Made by a program: the position numbers and the translations under genes. A model generated the notes under the pieces. That model saw only the letters and a program-made list of their open reading frames with translations, was not told the origin of the DNA and made no database searches. This document shows, piece after piece, positions 20,486 through 28,347 of a DNA stretch of 35,478 bases. Position 1 is the first letter of the stretch; the number at the start of each line of letters is the position of its first letter. Source of the stretch: a virus; the IMG/VR virus record IMGVR_UViG_3300042317_000317, positions 1-35,478 of that record; one strand, 5' to 3'.

Positions 20486-21037
20486 GTGAATCGAGATCAG
20501 ATTATCGCAGAATTGTATACTCACAAAGAACTTAAACGTGCTTTGCGAAAGTATGCGATTAGCGCGGAAACACGCGACGATCTTTGGCACTATGTTATTG
20601 AGGCAGTTTGCAAGTTACCTGAAGAAAGTTTGTTGCAGTTACATTCATCAGGACGATTAAAGCACTACGCGTTTATTACTTTGCGGAATTTAGCAGGTAA
20701 CACGCGTAGTGTTTACTTCAAAGAGTGCGGCTTGAATGAGTTTAAGTTGACAATGGACGAAGTGGATGTGATAGCGGATGAAGAGGACGTGGATCAGTTG
20801 CCAGTTATCGAAATGGATCAATTCAAAGCGTTCTTAGATTATGCAGCGCGTGAACGTACTGATATTACGATGGAGGCTATTGTTACGCGTGAATATATTA
20901 ATTACACACCTATTAAGCGTAGAAGCTATCGGGACTTTCAAATAGTAACCGGAATACATTATAGCAGCGTTTGCGTGTACGTTAAACGAATGGTAAAAGA
21001 ATTTAACCAAAACCAAAACCAATGCGTATCTCATTAG
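20486..21037 (+). CDS. Sigma factor-like protein, probable late gene activator
   Basis: The protein has 183 residues, ECF-sigma sized. The first half, TRDDLWHYVIEAVCKLPEESLLQL, then GRLKHYAFITLRNLAGNTRSVY, resembles sigma region 2 as found in Bacteroidota phage sigma-like proteins. An acidic linker follows (DEVDVIADEEDVDQLP). The end, RRSYRDFQIVTGIHYSSVCVYVKRM, resembles the region 4 helix-turn-helix. It could direct host RNA polymerase to the TAAAC/TAATTTTAT promoters. The start is GTG, 5 bases after a -7 box. Its C-terminal NQNQNQ comes from the ACCAAAACCAAAACC leader of the next gene. Assignment is by pattern only. Confidence 0.6.
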   Translation: MNRDQIIAELYTHKELKRALRKYAISAETRDDLWHYVIEAVCKLPEESLLQLHSSGRLKHYAFITLRNLAGNTRSVYFKECGLNEFKLTMDEVDVIADEEDVDQLPVIEMDQFKAFLDYAARERTDITMEAIVTREYINYTPIKRRSYRDFQIVTGIHYSSVCVYVKRMVKEFNQNQNQCVSH

Positions 21038-22179
21038 TAATGACAGGCACACCGGATCATCCCATCAGAAACGGGATGGACTTGTATCGTCTGTATATGC
21101 CGTATAGTAAGGTCGAAGGCGTTACGATCAACCTTAAGCACGATCTTATCGGTGCAAAGTTGGACGCGGACGTATACGTCATTAATCGCGCTTATCCTGT
21201 TGAGTTATTTCGATATATTAAGGATCGAGGTAAAAAGATCATTCTCGACCTTGACGATCACTGGGACATTCCTACGTGGCATCGTCTGCACCCGAAGCGA
21301 TTAGAAGCAAACATTCAACACGCTAAGTCGTTGAAGTTAGATAACGAGGCGCAAATGTTACAGCGTCAATTGGACGAGGTGGTAAGTTGGAAGCATCAAC
21401 TAAATGAGGTTGTTAAAATTGTGGACGCGGTTACCGTGTCGACACCCATGTTATCTGCTTACTATGTTAAGCAATTTGGCATACTTCCTACAATTATACC
21501 AAACACGATTGCACCTGAAATAACACGCTTTACTACAAAGAAGCAACCATCACGATTTACTCGCTTTGGGTTTATCGCAGGAACATTCCGGGAGCGTGAT
21601 GCAGCATTAATGCACAAAGGCATTCAGCGTTCGTTTAAGGATCAGGAATTGAAGGGAAGGTGGCAGTTGATCCAGACATTCAACGCGCACGGTAGCTATG
21701 CTGAGCAAGAGCGCAACTTTACCAACAACTACACGAACGTATCGGAGTGGTATCGGGATTACCTTAAAAAGTTTATCGAGCAAGGCAACCATGTTGCGAA
21801 TCAGCAATGGTACAAACGCGTGTGGGCTATGGATGCTGTTAACTACGGTAAGATGTACGAAGAAGTTGATGTGGCACTTATTCCTATGCAGCACGGTGTA
21901 TTTAATTCCTGCAAATCAGAGTTGAAGTTGATCGAGGCAGGTTTTACTGGATGCGCTGCAATAGTATCGGATGTCATGCCGTATGCACCTTATTTGGAAA
22001 GCAACGTCAACTGCATAGCTACTAACGAAGATCAGGGGTGGTATCGCGGAATCCGTGAACTGACTTTGAACAAAGAATTACGTCATAAGTTAGCTTGGAA
22101 TCTTCAAGAGACAATGTTTGAACACTTTAACCATAACCGCGCAGATGCAGCGGTACACACACTACTTAACACATTATGA
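21022..22179 (+). CDS. Glycosyltransferase, GT-B fold (GT4/GT1-like)
   Basis: The protein has 385 residues. The N-terminal half has ISLVMTGTPDHP, DADVYVINRAYP, KIILDLDDHWDIP and AVTVSTPMLSAYY, followed by ILPTIIPNTIAPE, as in GT-B enzymes working on sugars. The C-terminal half has FGFIAGTF and VDVALIPMQHGVFNSCKSELKLIEAGFTGCAAIVSDV, where the Glu in KLIEAG is the usual nucleotide-sugar contact. It should move a sugar from a nucleotide donor to a glycan or protein. It is the first of seven tightly packed genes, starting inside the sigma-like gene. Confidence 0.85.
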   Translation: MRISLVMTGTPDHPIRNGMDLYRLYMPYSKVEGVTINLKHDLIGAKLDADVYVINRAYPVELFRYIKDRGKKIILDLDDHWDIPTWHRLHPKRLEANIQHAKSLKLDNEAQMLQRQLDEVVSWKHQLNEVVKIVDAVTVSTPMLSAYYVKQFGILPTIIPNTIAPEITRFTTKKQPSRFTRFGFIAGTFRERDAALMHKGIQRSFKDQELKGRWQLIQTFNAHGSYAEQERNFTNNYTNVSEWYRDYLKKFIEQGNHVANQQWYKRVWAMDAVNYGKMYEEVDVALIPMQHGVFNSCKSELKLIEAGFTGCAAIVSDVMPYAPYLESNVNCIATNEDQGWYRGIRELTLNKELRHKLAWNLQETMFEHFNHNRADAAVHTLLNTL

Positions 22180-22850
22180 AGATCGGTATAGGGGTAACAG
22201 GATGCACACGTCCTGAACACGTACAGACGTGCGTGGATGAGATTAAAAAGCACACGCAATTGGATCACAAGTTAGTCGTAATGATTGACGAGAAAAAGAA
22301 AGGCGTTGCATGGAATAAAAACCAATGCCTTGAGGCTTTAAAGGATTGCGACTATGTATTTTTATTTGATGACGATTGCTTTCCACGTGCAAAAGGATGG
22401 GAAACATTCTTTATTGAACATTCCAAGCGTACAGGTAATCAACACTTCATATATCAACACGAAACATTGCAGGTTACGCAGATTAAATGCGTGGATGACA
22501 TTGCTCATTACAACAATTGTAATGGCTGCATGATGTTCTTTACCCGTGCTTGTTTAGATTGCATTGGTAGCTTTGACGAGTCATTCGGGGTATATGGCTT
22601 TGAACACGCTGACATGAGCGTACGTGCTAACTTATCAGGGTTTACACAAGCGGACTTCGTTTGTCCTATCGGAGCAAGTCAGTACGTTTATTCTTTAGAC
22701 TTAGATAACTACATCGAATATCCTATTGAACACCGTCCGTCTTTATTTCCTGACGAAATCGCACAGGCTGTAAAGGTTAGCCGTGAACGATGGGTTAATA
22801 AACTGAATAACGAATTAAAACCAAAGCAAGATGAAAAAGATTCTAATTAA
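22176..22850 (+). CDS. Glycosyltransferase, GT-A fold (GT2-like)
   Basis: The protein has 224 residues. KIGIGVTGCTRPEHVQTCV begins the nucleotide-binding fold, YVFLFDDDCFPRAKGW has the metal-binding acid cluster D65-D67, and GVYGFEHADMSVRAN has E143 and D146 in the place of the catalytic base. No membrane segment is present, so it works in the cytoplasm on a soluble or virion acceptor. It overlaps the preceding gene by 4 bases and the next by 20. The overlap with the next gene contains an AAAACCAAAGCAAG leader. Confidence 0.83.
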   Translation: MKIGIGVTGCTRPEHVQTCVDEIKKHTQLDHKLVVMIDEKKKGVAWNKNQCLEALKDCDYVFLFDDDCFPRAKGWETFFIEHSKRTGNQHFIYQHETLQVTQIKCVDDIAHYNNCNGCMMFFTRACLDCIGSFDESFGVYGFEHADMSVRANLSGFTQADFVCPIGASQYVYSLDLDNYIEYPIEHRPSLFPDEIAQAVKVSRERWVNKLNNELKPKQDEKDSN

Positions 22851-23499
22851 GTACGCATCCCGTCAACGTCCGGATAAGTTTGCGCGTGGTATGGATAGCA
22901 TCATGAAGGCGACGAACAAAAGTCGCATAACGGTGTTGGTATCATTAGACAAAGACGATCCCGAATTACTGCAATATCACCGCGTAATGGAACACAACCC
23001 AGATTTGCGCGTTATTTGTTTAATTGGTACATCCTACGGTAAGATAGATGCTATTAACCGTGATATGCACACTTTACAAGATTGGGATATATTGGTCAAT
23101 TTTTCCGACGACATGGTGTTTACTGTCGATGGGTGGGATGACATAATCGAGCAACAATTTACTGACGAACCTTTGTTCCTGCATTTACCTGACGGACATC
23201 AGAATGAGAACATCAGCACGATGTCTATTATGAATAAAGCGTACTACAATCAGGACGGCTACATCTACCATCCATCCTATAAGTCATTATGGTGCGACGT
23301 TGAAGCAACGGAGGTGGCAAAGTTACGCGGTCAGCACAAATACGTAGGCGTTCGCATTTTCGACCACTTGCACGTAGCATGGGGTAAGGCTGAATGGGAT
23401 GCTTTGTACGTTAAGAATGAGAACCGTGAACTTTGGAATCATGACGAACAAGTTTACCACACACGCAAAGCAAACAATTATGAACTACAGCCAAAATAA
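22831..23499 (+). CDS. Glycosyltransferase-like protein, GT-A fold
   Basis: The protein has 222 residues. ILIKYASRQRPDKFARGMDS, ITVLVSLDKDDPE and DILVNFSDDMVFTVDGWDD follow the GT-A plan, with SDD at 92-94 as the metal site. WCDVEATEVAKLRG and a final HARLY-type His pair (LHVAWGK region) fit the acceptor half. The acceptor and donor are unknown. It is embedded in the glycan cluster and overlaps both neighbours. Confidence 0.75.
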   Translation: MKKILIKYASRQRPDKFARGMDSIMKATNKSRITVLVSLDKDDPELLQYHRVMEHNPDLRVICLIGTSYGKIDAINRDMHTLQDWDILVNFSDDMVFTVDGWDDIIEQQFTDEPLFLHLPDGHQNENISTMSIMNKAYYNQDGYIYHPSYKSLWCDVEATEVAKLRGQHKYVGVRIFDHLHVAWGKAEWDALYVKNENRELWNHDEQVYHTRKANNYELQPK

Positions 23500-24082
23500 C
23501 GAGCAGGAAATAATCCTGAATTACTTTGCTGGTAAGACTGGCAGGTTATTGGACATCGGAGCAAATGACGGTAAGACGTTCAGCAATAGCTACGCACTTA
23601 TTGAGCAGGGGTGGGGTGGTATCTTGGTTGAGCCATTGCCATCGTGCGTTAAAAAGTTAAAAAAGTTGCACGGTGAAAATAACAAAGTAACAATCATTGA
23701 TGCTGCTATTGTTTCCGTACCTACGGACGAAAAGATAAAGTTTTACGTTAATGATCCGCACATTCCTAACGATGACGGGTTATTAAGTACGGCTGTCGTG
23801 TCCGAGAAAGATCGTTGGAAGGGATTAAACTTTAACGAAATCGAAGTTGACGCATACACCTACACTGACTTATTTGACGGTGAGAAATTCGACTTTATAA
23901 GCATCGATGCTGAAGGTATGGATTACGCGATACTTCGTCAGATCGACTTAACTAAGACGGAGTGCAAGTTATTGTGCGTAGAGTTTAATGGTGTCAACCC
24001 ACAAGTATACCTTGACTATTGCGTGAAACACGGAATGCAAGAAATTCACCGGAATAATGAAAATCTAATCTTTGCAAAATGA
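23480..24082 (+). CDS. FkbM-family methyltransferase
   Basis: The protein has 200 residues. RLLDIGANDGKTFSNSYAL is the AdoMet-binding motif I (DIGAND at 25-30), ILVEPLP has the acidic ribose contact (E51), and FDFISIDAEGMDYAIL (D143, E145, D148) is the FkbM signature. Family members O-methylate sugars or polyketides. Its setting among glycosyltransferases suggests methylation of a hydroxyl on the glycan. I chose the Met at 23480 (MNYSQNNEQEI); the frame extends upstream inside the previous gene. Confidence 0.9.
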   Translation: MNYSQNNEQEIILNYFAGKTGRLLDIGANDGKTFSNSYALIEQGWGGILVEPLPSCVKKLKKLHGENNKVTIIDAAIVSVPTDEKIKFYVNDPHIPNDDGLLSTAVVSEKDRWKGLNFNEIEVDAYTYTDLFDGEKFDFISIDAEGMDYAILRQIDLTKTECKLLCVEFNGVNPQVYLDYCVKHGMQEIHRNNENLIFAK

Positions 24083-24741
24083 AAACTATCGAACAATACA
24101 TAGCTGAAATTATTGACGAGAAGGACGAATTATTATTTTTTGAGTTTGGAATGTACGATGCTTATCACACGTATATTATGCTCGACATGATTCCGAGTAG
24201 CAAGAAATTTGAGTATCATGGCTTTGAAATGATCGACTGGCTATACAATCAAATAGTTGATAAGAAAAAAACATACGCAAACGGTCAGATGCATTTGGTT
24301 AACAAAGCAATATCCGATAAAACAGGGATTAAGAAGTTTTACAAATCGGGAGGCAAACGTGATGAAAATGGACAACTAAAAGAACATTATTATGGCAGTA
24401 GTTCAATAGTTAAGCCCGTAGAAGTTACAAACGTATTTCCGGCAATGAACTTTACTGAGTCGCAAGTGGAGTGCATAAAATTAGACGATTACGTGAATGA
24501 GTCAGGGTTAACTGGCAAAGTGATTGATTTTATTTGGGCAGACATTCAAGGAGCGGAACATCTGTTAATTAAAGGCGGAGTTAATACCTTCAAAAATGTA
24601 AGATACTTCTACACGGAATACTGCGGTAAAGAATGGTATAAAGGCAATAAAGATGCGAAAGGAATACAAAGAATGCTACCATATTTTGAAGTCGTGCAAG
24701 ACTTTGGCGGTGATGTGTTACTGAAAAATAAAAACCTATGA
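24079..24741 (+). CDS. FkbM-like methyltransferase, divergent
   Basis: The protein has 220 residues. LLFFEFGMYDAYHTYIML replaces the usual glycine-rich motif I, FEYHGFEMIDW holds the acidic contact, and IDFIWADIQGAEHLLIKGG is a close FkbM end motif (D-x-Q-G-x-E). The weakened motif I, FGMYDA, means AdoMet binding is not certain. It may act on another position of the same glycan or have become an accessory protein. It overlaps the previous methyltransferase by 4 bases and the next gene by 4 bases. Confidence 0.72.
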   Translation: MKTIEQYIAEIIDEKDELLFFEFGMYDAYHTYIMLDMIPSSKKFEYHGFEMIDWLYNQIVDKKKTYANGQMHLVNKAISDKTGIKKFYKSGGKRDENGQLKEHYYGSSSIVKPVEVTNVFPAMNFTESQVECIKLDDYVNESGLTGKVIDFIWADIQGAEHLLIKGGVNTFKNVRYFYTEYCGKEWYKGNKDAKGIQRMLPYFEVVQDFGGDVLLKNKNL

Positions 24742-25319
24742 TGTTATCAATTTTAATTCCTACCGTACCACAAAGATCGCGGTTGCTTATTCAGCTATTA
24801 GATGAGTTGAATAAACAGATACAGGACTGCAGCGCGTTCGATGTTGTGGAAATAATAACCGACGATGCGCCTGTTGGAAGTAAAAGTACCGGGCAAAAAA
24901 GAAATGATTTGCTCGACAAGGCTAATAACAAATACGTATGGTTTATTGACGATGACGATATGGTGATGAAAAACGCAATTCGCAACATATTGACGGCGTT
25001 GGATCAAAACCCTGACGCTTTGGGAATAAATGGCATCATTACTACGGATGGAGTCAACCCGAAAAAGTGGTACATCAGCAAAGATTTAGAGTATATGGCA
25101 GACACGATAAATGGCAACGAAGTGTACCTAAGACCAACAAATCACATAACGCCTGTAAAAAAAGAGATTGCACAGGCTATAAGATTTGAACACAAAAGCA
25201 ACTTCGAGGACTACGAATACTGCATGAAGTTGAAAAATGCAGGGCTGATAAAGACTGAGGTTAAAATTGACGAGCCCGTTTATCATTATAAGTATTTGTC
25301 AACAAATAAACTATACTAA
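24738..25319 (+). CDS. Glycosyltransferase, GT2-like
   Basis: The protein has 193 residues, short for a GT2. MLSILIPTVPQRSRLLIQLL is a classic start, and GQKRNDLLDKANNKYVWFIDDDDMV gives the RN segment and the acid cluster D71-D74. FEDYEYCMKLKNAG is the catalytic-base region and VKIDEPVYHYKY ends the domain. It transfers a sugar using a metal ion. It continues the overlapping gene chain (4 bases before, 1 base after). Confidence 0.85.
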   Translation: MMLSILIPTVPQRSRLLIQLLDELNKQIQDCSAFDVVEIITDDAPVGSKSTGQKRNDLLDKANNKYVWFIDDDDMVMKNAIRNILTALDQNPDALGINGIITTDGVNPKKWYISKDLEYMADTINGNEVYLRPTNHITPVKKEIAQAIRFEHKSNFEDYEYCMKLKNAGLIKTEVKIDEPVYHYKYLSTNKLY

Positions 25320-26020
25320 TGAAAGTAGCTGTTTGTTCATACGCGAGTGCGTGTCATAAGTTCGGACGCGATAAAAGCCAAAGATACTTTAAGTATGCTG
25401 AACGGTTAAGGGATGGGTTGACGGGTGTAGACTTTTATCTATTTACTGAAAATAACCTCGACCATCCTAACCATAGCGAAGTGCCGTATGCCTTCAAACC
25501 ATACGCTATTGACAAACTGCGAAAGGAATACGATATTGTCATCTGGGCAGATAGTTGCGTGTACGCAATAAAACCGATAGACAAGTTTATCGAATACATC
25601 AAGATAAACGGGTTTGCATTCTTTGATAACATCGGATTCAAAATTGGCGATTACACTTCGGACGAATGCTTAAACAACTTAGGCATGAGTAGAGATGAAT
25701 CATTTAATCACCCGATGATTATGGCTTGTTTAATGGGCTTCAATTTCACAAATGACAAAGCAGTAAAATTATTTGATGCATATTACCAAGCCACAAAAAT
25801 TAAAGGTTGTTACGAAGGTGATTGGTCTAATCAATTTAACCAAGTAAGTCAAGACAATCGAGTGAAGGGACACAGGCACGATCAGTCGGTGATGAGTGTC
25901 TTATTAGCCAAAGAAAAAATAAAGCCTTTGCATCCTCATTCTACATTTTTTGCCTATTATGGCAACGCTGGTCATTTACCACACGCTCAGACCGTTTGTT
26001 TACTTTCTCAAGGATTTTAA
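25319..26020 (+). CDS. Glycosyltransferase-like protein with WAD motif
   Basis: The protein has 233 residues. VAVCSYASACHKFG, DFYLFTEN and YDIVIWADSCVYAIKP suggest a GT-A-like enzyme in which WAD (D78) takes the DxD place. GHRHDQSVMSVLL near residue 195 resembles the His-Asp-Gln segment of several glycosyltransferase families. No membrane segment is present. The exact family is not known to me. It closes the seven-gene cluster; the following gene starts 1 base later. Confidence 0.68.
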   Translation: MKVAVCSYASACHKFGRDKSQRYFKYAERLRDGLTGVDFYLFTENNLDHPNHSEVPYAFKPYAIDKLRKEYDIVIWADSCVYAIKPIDKFIEYIKINGFAFFDNIGFKIGDYTSDECLNNLGMSRDESFNHPMIMACLMGFNFTNDKAVKLFDAYYQATKIKGCYEGDWSNQFNQVSQDNRVKGHRHDQSVMSVLLAKEKIKPLHPHSTFFAYYGNAGHLPHAQTVCLLSQGF

Positions 26021-26021
26021 T

Positions 26022-26264
26022 ATGATTAACTACGAACTAATAAAGTCAGCTACAGGAGAAATCGTTCAGATAGGATGCGAGGATATTGCCAAGCATACCG
26101 AACTAATGAACTTTTGCCGTCGACATCGCAAACGATTAATAACATACTGCCTAACCGAAAGCGACAAAGAAAACAGCAACTATCATGGGACGTACCACAT
26201 TCAAAGGGTGTGGGATGCTTCAGTAGACCTTAGTAAATTCTCATACGTAATAGAAAACAAATAA
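26022..26264 (+). CDS. Unknown protein, 80 residues
   Basis: The protein begins MINYELIKSATGEIVQIGCED and contains a basic helix (LMNFCRRHRKRLITYC), then a strand-like end (GTYHIQRVWDAS). No recognised family. The Met at 26022 follows the previous stop by one base and gives the best start. It comes after the glycan genes and before the terminase region, so it could belong to either. Confidence 0.6.
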   Translation: MINYELIKSATGEIVQIGCEDIAKHTELMNFCRRHRKRLITYCLTESDKENSNYHGTYHIQRVWDASVDLSKFSYVIENK

Positions 26265-26266
26265 AC

Positions 26267-26551
26267 ATGGAACAGTTATTAATTTCAGCATTGATCGGAA
26301 TCGCATCGTATTGGTTTGTAGGTATGACGTTAATACCGTCTCAAATCCTGCTCAAATATACCGGCAAAGTACACATGAAGCCGTTTACCTGCGAGTTGTG
26401 CATGGCGTGGTGGGTAGCCTTAGCCGTTAACATTACGCTATTCTGTAATTTTAGTGATATGAAGTCCATTCTACTAACAATACTCATGAGCGCGTTGGCT
26501 TCGTTTGTTGCCGTATTGGGAATGGAGTTCCATAAAAAGCTACAGCGATGA
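26267..26551 (+). CDS. Small membrane protein with CxxC motif
   Basis: The protein has 94 residues and three likely membrane segments (about 4-27, 41-60 and 64-86). Between the first two lies KPFTCELCMAWWVALA, with Cys-x-x-Cys followed by Trp. This FxCExCxxWW pattern is found in small phage and bacterial inner-membrane proteins of unknown role. It overlaps the next gene by 4 bases. A metal or disulfide function at the CxxC is possible but not shown. Confidence 0.7.
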   Translation: MEQLLISALIGIASYWFVGMTLIPSQILLKYTGKVHMKPFTCELCMAWWVALAVNITLFCNFSDMKSILLTILMSALASFVAVLGMEFHKKLQR

Positions 26552-26766
26552 CCGAGCAGCAATACAACTTTTTAGCACCGCACATGGACGCTATTAAGCG
26601 ATTCAAGTCAGTAGGGCAGGAGGTTAGCACCGCACCGCGTGAACCGATGCGACAAGTGTATATGGAAATATACAAGGAGTTGTTATCGCTATCTTGTTCA
26701 TCCTGCATCAGACATTTATACGAACGAATTAACGAACACATAGAAGAATATGAGCGAAACAGGTAG
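26548..26766 (+). CDS. Unknown small protein before terminase, 72 residues
   Basis: The protein is mostly helical (NFLAPHMDAIKRFKSVGQEV, MRQVYMEIYKELLSL) with a Cys pair, SCSSCIRHLYERIN. It resembles small conserved proteins in front of terminase genes in Bacteroidota phages. It could be an accessory to the small terminase subunit. It overlaps the genes on both sides (4 and 17 bases). Confidence 0.65.
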   Translation: MTEQQYNFLAPHMDAIKRFKSVGQEVSTAPREPMRQVYMEIYKELLSLSCSSCIRHLYERINEHIEEYERNR

Positions 26767-27205
26767 AGACGAAAAGGGAAGATTTACAGAACGTAACATT
26801 TGGTCGCTAATCAAAAAAAATGTAGGCAGACCGCGTTTGTGGGAAACACCCGAGGAACTTTTGACGGCAGGTTTATCTTATTTTGAATGGGCAGATGACG
26901 TTTACAAGGGTAAATATGCCGAGGCAGATATGCGTTTGTACTTAGGATTTCATAACCGCACATCGTGGCATGACTACAAACATAATCCCGAATTTGCGAA
27001 CGTTATATACATATTAGAATCGATCATGGAAGGCGACACGGAAAAGAAATTAATGTGGGCAGCATCCACTCAAGGCGCGATATTTAAATTGAAAAACAAA
27101 TTCGGTTGGAAGGACGAAGTAACCCAAAACCAAAACATAACTAATGTCCAAGCATCTTTCGGTGAAGTTGTACCGTCCGCATCAGAATCAGCAAAAGATT
27201 CATGA
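26750..27205 (+). CDS. terS: Terminase small subunit
   Basis: The protein has 151 residues. GRPRLWETPEELLTAGLSYF is a typical start of the DNA-binding region, then MRLYLGFHNRTSWHDYKHN, and IMEGDTEKKLMWAASTQGAIFKLKNKFGWKDE is the strongly conserved end helix. It recognises phage DNA and regulates the large subunit. The last 62 bases overlap the large subunit gene. The codons for TQNQN in its C-terminus are also the AACCAAAACATAA leader of that gene. Confidence 0.88.
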   Translation: MSETGRDEKGRFTERNIWSLIKKNVGRPRLWETPEELLTAGLSYFEWADDVYKGKYAEADMRLYLGFHNRTSWHDYKHNPEFANVIYILESIMEGDTEKKLMWAASTQGAIFKLKNKFGWKDEVTQNQNITNVQASFGEVVPSASESAKDS

Positions 27206-28346
27206 TTCGATAAACGGTAGTAACTACAAATACTACGTGCTTAACATTGGTCGTCAATTCGGTAAAACGATGTTGGCGATGAATCAACTATTTTATTGGA
27301 TGTTCAACAATAGCGGATGTAAGTGCGCGTGGATTTCACCCGTTTACAAGCAGTCCAAGAAAGTATTTGAGGAAATGGTGTTGGCATTTGAGGGGACGGG
27401 ACTAATCGAAAAAAATGCAACGGAGTTAACTATTAAGATCGGCAAATCTTCGCTTCAATTCTTCAGCGCGGAACGTTACGACAACATACGAGGCTTTACA
27501 TTCGATTACCTTGTATGCGATGAGTTTGCGTTTATGGACGAAGCAGCATGGACGGAGGTGCTACGTGCTACTGTCCTTGTCAAAGGTCGCAAGGTGTTAT
27601 TGATTAGTACACCAAAGGGAAAAAACCACTTTTATAACCTGTATAACTTGTCAGGGGTTAACGATCAGTACAAATCGTTCCGGATGAGTTCGTACGATAA
27701 CCCGTTAATCAATCCACAAGAAATAGACGATGCGCGGTTGACATTACCCGACCATGTATTCAGGCAGGAATACTTAGCGGAGTTTATCGACGGTGGTGCG
27801 GGAATATTTGCGCCAAAGTGGGAAGATGCTGCAGGTGGGACACGTTTCTTTGCAGGTGTTGACTTAGGTAGGGCGGATGACTATTCGGTACTGTCGATTT
27901 TTAACGAGCAAGGCAAACAGGTGTACATTAATCGCTGGAGACATAACACGTGGGCAAATATCACACGGGAAATAACTACCGTAATTAATCAATTTAACGC
28001 ACGTGCATTTGTCGAGGTTAACAGTATCGGTGATGCGTTAATAGATCAAATAAAGCAGCAATGCCGTAACCCGCAAAACATAGAGCCGTTCGTAACAACA
28101 AGCAAGTCAAAGAATGACGCGATTGAGCAGTTGGCGGTTGCTACACAAAATGGTGAGGTAACATTCTTACCTATTGACTGGTTGCAAAAGGAGTTCGATG
28201 TGTTTACCTTTGAGTACAACGCTAAGTCAAGGACGATCAAATACGGTGCGCCATACGGATTCCACGATGACGGTGTAATGGCTACGGCAATAGCGTATAA
28301 TTGCTTTAAAGAAAGTAAAGGACATCAATTCTCAATCAGATATTAA
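27144..28346 (+). CDS. terL: Terminase large subunit
   Basis: The protein has 400 residues. The ATPase part has NIGRQFGKT (34-42) as Walker A, DYLVCDEFAFMDE (121-133) with Walker B and the catalytic Glu, and LISTPKGKN as the coupling motif. The nuclease part has FAGVDLGRADDYSV with D240, FVEVNSIGDAL, and HDDGVMATAIAY as the third acidic site. It pumps DNA into the prohead and cuts it. The genome maps as circular, which fits headful packaging, but termini cannot be decided here. ATG at 27144 lies inside the small subunit gene. Confidence 0.95.
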   Translation: MSKHLSVKLYRPHQNQQKIHDSINGSNYKYYVLNIGRQFGKTMLAMNQLFYWMFNNSGCKCAWISPVYKQSKKVFEEMVLAFEGTGLIEKNATELTIKIGKSSLQFFSAERYDNIRGFTFDYLVCDEFAFMDEAAWTEVLRATVLVKGRKVLLISTPKGKNHFYNLYNLSGVNDQYKSFRMSSYDNPLINPQEIDDARLTLPDHVFRQEYLAEFIDGGAGIFAPKWEDAAGGTRFFAGVDLGRADDYSVLSIFNEQGKQVYINRWRHNTWANITREITTVINQFNARAFVEVNSIGDALIDQIKQQCRNPQNIEPFVTTSKSKNDAIEQLAVATQNGEVTFLPIDWLQKEFDVFTFEYNAKSRTIKYGAPYGFHDDGVMATAIAYNCFKESKGHQFSIRY

Positions 28347-28347
28347 C

